Positions 6,787 to 9,112 of a stretch of DNA of 9,112 nt are shown here, piece by piece. The stretch lies in assembly GCA_902803625.1 (NCBI GenBank), contig CADCQV010000069.1, positions 1 to 9,112 on the forward strand, read 5' to 3'. The notes below the pieces were generated by a model. The model had not been told where the DNA came from, did no database searches, and was given only the letters and a program-made list of their open reading frames with translations. The position numbers and the translations under genes are program-made. Each line of letters starts with the position of its first letter. Within the stretch, counting starts at the first letter, position 1. The stretch comes from an uncultured Lachnospiraceae bacterium. Its GTDB lineage: Bacteria; Bacillota; Clostridia; Lachnospirales; Lachnospiraceae.

Positions 6787-8046
6787 ATGGGAATGACAAT
6801 GACACAGAAGATCCTGGCAGCCCATGCGGGGCTTGACAGTGTGAAGGCCGGACAGCTTATTGAGGCAGAGCTTGACCTCGTTCTCGGAAATGATATTACG
6901 ACTCCCGTTGCCATAGACGTTATGAAGGGGATTAAGAAGGATACGGTATTTGACAGGGAGAAGATCGCTCTTGTTATGGATCACTTTATCCCGAATAAGG
7001 ATATAAAGTCCGCGGAAAACTGCAAGTGCTGCCGCGAGTTTGCGTTAAAGCATGAGATCACGAATTACTTTGATGTTGGAAAGATGGGTATAGAGCACGC
7101 TCTGTTACCGGAAAGCGGCCTCACCGTTGCGGGAGACTGCATAATCGGGGCGGACTCCCATACCTGTACCTACGGAGCGCTGGGAGCTTTTTCTACGGGA
7201 GTCGGTTCCACGGACATGGCTGCGGGAATGGCTACGGGAAAGACCTGGTTTAAGGTTCCTTCCGCCATAAGGTTTAATCTCACCGGCAAGCCCTCGAAGT
7301 GGGTTTCCGGAAAGGACGTAATACTTCATATCATCGGGATGATCGGAGTCGACGGGGCTCTTTACCGCTCTATGGAATTCACCGGTGACGGGGTCGGAAA
7401 TCTCTCCATTGACGACCGCTTCACCATTGCAAATATGGCTATTGAAGCTGGAGGAAAGAACGGGATCTTCCCGGTTGACGATATAGCTATAGAGTATATG
7501 AAGTCACATGGAAACAGACCCTACAAGGTTTATGAAGCCGACAGTGATGCGGTTTATGACGAGGAATATACCATAGATCTTTCGGAACTAAAGCCGGTGG
7601 TAGCCTTCCCCCATCTTCCGGAAAACACAAAAACGGTTGATGAAATCAAGGAAAGGATCAAGGTGGACCAGGCGGTCATCGGATCCTGCACCAACGGACG
7701 GATAAGTGATCTGAGGATTGCGGCAGAGGTCATCAGAGGGAAGAGGATCGCGGACAATGTGCGCTGTATCGTTATCCCGGCCACGCAGAAGATATACTTA
7801 ACGGCTCTGGAGGAAGGACTTATCAAGGACTTTATCGAAGCCGGAGCAATAGTTTCCACGCCCACCTGCGGACCCTGCCTCGGAGGCTATATGGGGATCC
7901 TTGCAAAGGGTGAAAGATGTATCTCCACCACAAACAGGAATTTTGTGGGAAGAATGGGAGATACGGAGTCAGAGGTCTATCTTGCAAGCCCTGCAGTTGC
8001 GGCTGCATCGGCGGTTGCAGGATTTATAACAGCACCGGAGGTATGA
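6787..8046 (+). CDS. leuC: 3-isopropylmalate dehydratase large subunit (type 2)
   Basis: A 419-residue catalytic subunit of isopropylmalate isomerase, which with LeuD converts 2-isopropylmalate to 3-isopropylmalate in leucine synthesis using a 4Fe-4S cluster in the cytoplasm. The cluster ligands are visible: Cys301 in GSCTNGR, and Cys361 and Cys364 in TCGPC. Other aconitase-family blocks are MDHFIPNKD, IGADSHTCTYGALG (His125) and the ending NRNFVGRMG. The length (about 420) and block spacing fit the type 2 class shared with archaeal LeuC and homoaconitase, not the ~466-residue E. coli type. GGGAGG at 6773-6778 precedes the ATG by 8 nt. leuD starts 1 nt after the stop. No leuA or leuB is in the window, so a related isomerase substrate (citramalate pathway or homologues) is not excluded. 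Confidence 0.94.
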   Translation: MGMTMTQKILAAHAGLDSVKAGQLIEAELDLVLGNDITTPVAIDVMKGIKKDTVFDREKIALVMDHFIPNKDIKSAENCKCCREFALKHEITNYFDVGKMGIEHALLPESGLTVAGDCIIGADSHTCTYGALGAFSTGVGSTDMAAGMATGKTWFKVPSAIRFNLTGKPSKWVSGKDVILHIIGMIGVDGALYRSMEFTGDGVGNLSIDDRFTIANMAIEAGGKNGIFPVDDIAIEYMKSHGNRPYKVYEADSDAVYDEEYTIDLSELKPVVAFPHLPENTKTVDEIKERIKVDQAVIGSCTNGRISDLRIAAEVIRGKRIADNVRCIVIPATQKIYLTALEEGLIKDFIEAGAIVSTPTCGPCLGGYMGILAKGERCISTTNRNFVGRMGDTESEVYLASPAVAAASAVAGFITAPEV

Positions 8047-8047
8047 T

Positions 8048-8530
8048 ATGAAAGCAAAGGGCAGAGTTTTTAAATACGGCGACAACGTTGATACGGATGT
8101 GATCATTCCCGCAAGATATTTAAACATACAGGACAAAAAGGAGCTTTCATCCCATGCCATGGAGGACATAGATAAGGATTTTGTCCATAATGTTGAAAAA
8201 GGGGATATAATGGTTGCCCGCCGGAATTTCGGCTGCGGCTCATCCCGCGAGCATGCACCGATGGTAATAAAGGAGTCGGGCATAAGCTGTGTCATTGCAG
8301 ATACCTTTGCACGGATATTCTTCAGAAATGCAATTAATATCGGGCTTCCCATTCTGGAATGCCCTGCCGCCGCTGAGTTTATAAGTGCCGGGGACGAGGT
8401 GGAGGTGGACTTCGATACCGGAGTCATCACCGACATCACCACGGGTAAGAGCTTCAATGCCGAGCCCTTCCCCGAATTTATGCAGAAGATCATAAATTCA
8501 AACGGTCTGGTGGGCTATATCAATTCCTGA
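8048..8530 (+). CDS. leuD: 3-isopropylmalate dehydratase small subunit (type 2)
   Basis: A 160-residue swivel-domain subunit that completes the LeuCD isomerase active site. It opens with KGRVFKYGDNVDTDVIIPARYLN and carries the substrate-binding GCGSSREHAP motif at residues 62-71. About 160 residues is the usual length for the short class paired with type 2 LeuC. The substrate-recognition loop after the first strand reads YLNI (residues 24-27); homoaconitases, as I recall, carry an Arg at the third place (YLRT), so isopropylmalate or a similar short substrate is more likely than homocitrate. GGAGGT at 8037-8042, within the end of leuC, gives a spacing of 5 nt. It is the last gene of the unit; no clear terminator follows in the 22 nt before the convergent broken gene. 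Confidence 0.94.
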   Translation: MKAKGRVFKYGDNVDTDVIIPARYLNIQDKKELSSHAMEDIDKDFVHNVEKGDIMVARRNFGCGSSREHAPMVIKESGISCVIADTFARIFFRNAINIGLPILECPAAAEFISAGDEVEVDFDTGVITDITTGKSFNAEPFPEFMQKIINSNGLVGYINS

Positions 8531-8552
8531 TCCTGTAGTCAATGGGAGAAGT

Positions 8553-9112
8553 CTAATTTGTGATCTCTCTCCGGGCCATACCTGTTTCGGAATAAAAGCG
8601 GTTTTTAGCGGTATACATTTCCTTTTCGGCATGTTTGATAAGTTCTGATGCTTTGCTGCTGCCGCCATAAGCATATCCTACGGACGCAATACGGTCATTA
8701 TTCAGGATCGCTGCGTTCGTTTTTTTCATCAATTCATTGAAATCCTGCTCGGAGATATCATAGAGCAGTACAACAAATTCATCCCCGCTTATCCTGCATA
8801 TTGGACCGAAGTCTTCAAAGATATGGCGCAAAAGGTCGGCAAAGCGCCGTATATAGGCGTCTCCCGAGGCATGCCCGAAGTTGTCATTTGTATATTTAAG
8901 TGCGTTCAGGTCACCGAAAACGACTCCGAGCCACTCATGATCTCTTCACGGACCTGTGCTTTGGTTATTTCTTCCCGTCTGATAAAGGTAAAGATTATCT
9001 CGCAGGACAGGGCAGCGGACAGATATGCAACCTGCAGGTCCGGAAAAAAGAAAACGATGATCGTAATATTGACGAAACGGTTATACACTGTTTGTAATCA
9101 TTCTATCATATA
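8553..9112 (-). pseudogene. Broken GGDEF-domain (diguanylate cyclase-like) gene
   Basis: The minus strand encodes most of a GGDEF domain from an in-frame stop (TGA at 8946-8948) down to TAG at 8553-8555: DHEWLGVVFGDLNALKYTND, then GHASGD, then RISGDEFVVLLYD, ending SVGYAYGG and KHAEKEMYTAK. The metal-binding Asp of FGDLN and the Asp/Glu of SGDEF are kept; the first Gly of GGDEF is Ser, a variant that can be active. No RxxD inhibitory site precedes it. There is no ATG for this frame. Upstream, a different frame (9097 to 8906) encodes hydrophobic segments (NITIIVFFF and VAYLSAALSCEIIFTFI) then RREEITKAQVREEI, which looks like the end of a membrane sensor region leading to the GGDEF domain. The join near 8940-8950 changes frame, and the DxLTGLxNR motif expected before FGDLN is absent, so an out-of-frame deletion is likely. 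The 5' part also meets a stop at 9098-9100, and the gene may begin beyond the window. No c-di-GMP synthesis is expected from it as it stands. Confidence 0.72.

Noticed and set aside
7969..8493. 174-residue minus-strand reading frame opposite leuC/leuD
   Set aside because: It mirrors two well-supported genes, has low-complexity Ser/Cys/Arg-rich composition and no ribosome binding site evidence.
8544..8573. Possible terminator after leuD (GGAGA/TCTCC stem)
   Set aside because: Only 5 bp with an 18-nt loop and followed by GGGCC rather than a T-run; not a credible intrinsic terminator.

Overview
The window (9.1 kb, roughly half G+C, purine-rich AGGAGG-type ribosome binding sites, a lipoprotein-type binding protein, many AGG/AGA Arg codons) looks like the chromosome of an anaerobic Firmicute, most likely a Lachnospiraceae-like clostridium. 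That placement is inference from style and gene content; no marker gene is present.

Layout. (1) 1-489: the 3' end of a DUF362-type protein carrying a 4Fe-4S cluster. (2) 534-1325: a membrane-anchored SIMPL-domain (DUF541) protein. (3) 1326-1551: a gene-free stretch holding a 27-bp tandem repeat, a near-consensus sigma-A promoter, and a 15-bp-stem terminator-like hairpin inside the leader of the next operon. (4) 1552-6576: a complete five-gene branched-chain amino acid ABC importer (binding lipoprotein, LivH, LivM, LivG, LivF). (5) 6573-6785: a 70-residue protein I do not recognise, started by TTG and overlapping the livF stop. (6) 6787-8530: leuC and leuD of the short (type 2) class, the two subunits of 3-isopropylmalate dehydratase. 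(7) 8553-9112, minus strand: a broken GGDEF-domain gene converging on leuD.

From 1552 to 8530 all genes lie on one strand with gaps of 1-80 nt or overlaps, and no convincing terminator interrupts them, so importer, small protein and LeuCD probably form one transcript of about 7 kb from the promoter at 1432-1460. This joins uptake of leucine/isoleucine/valine to one step of leucine synthesis. The leader hairpin is the clearest candidate control point.

Most of the window is ordinary metabolism. I do not see a new defence, mobile or catalytic system. The items best worth a second look are the leader hairpin, the unassigned 70-residue protein between importer and biosynthetic genes, the recurring GCTTCGCTCAG intergenic motif, and the decayed GGDEF gene.
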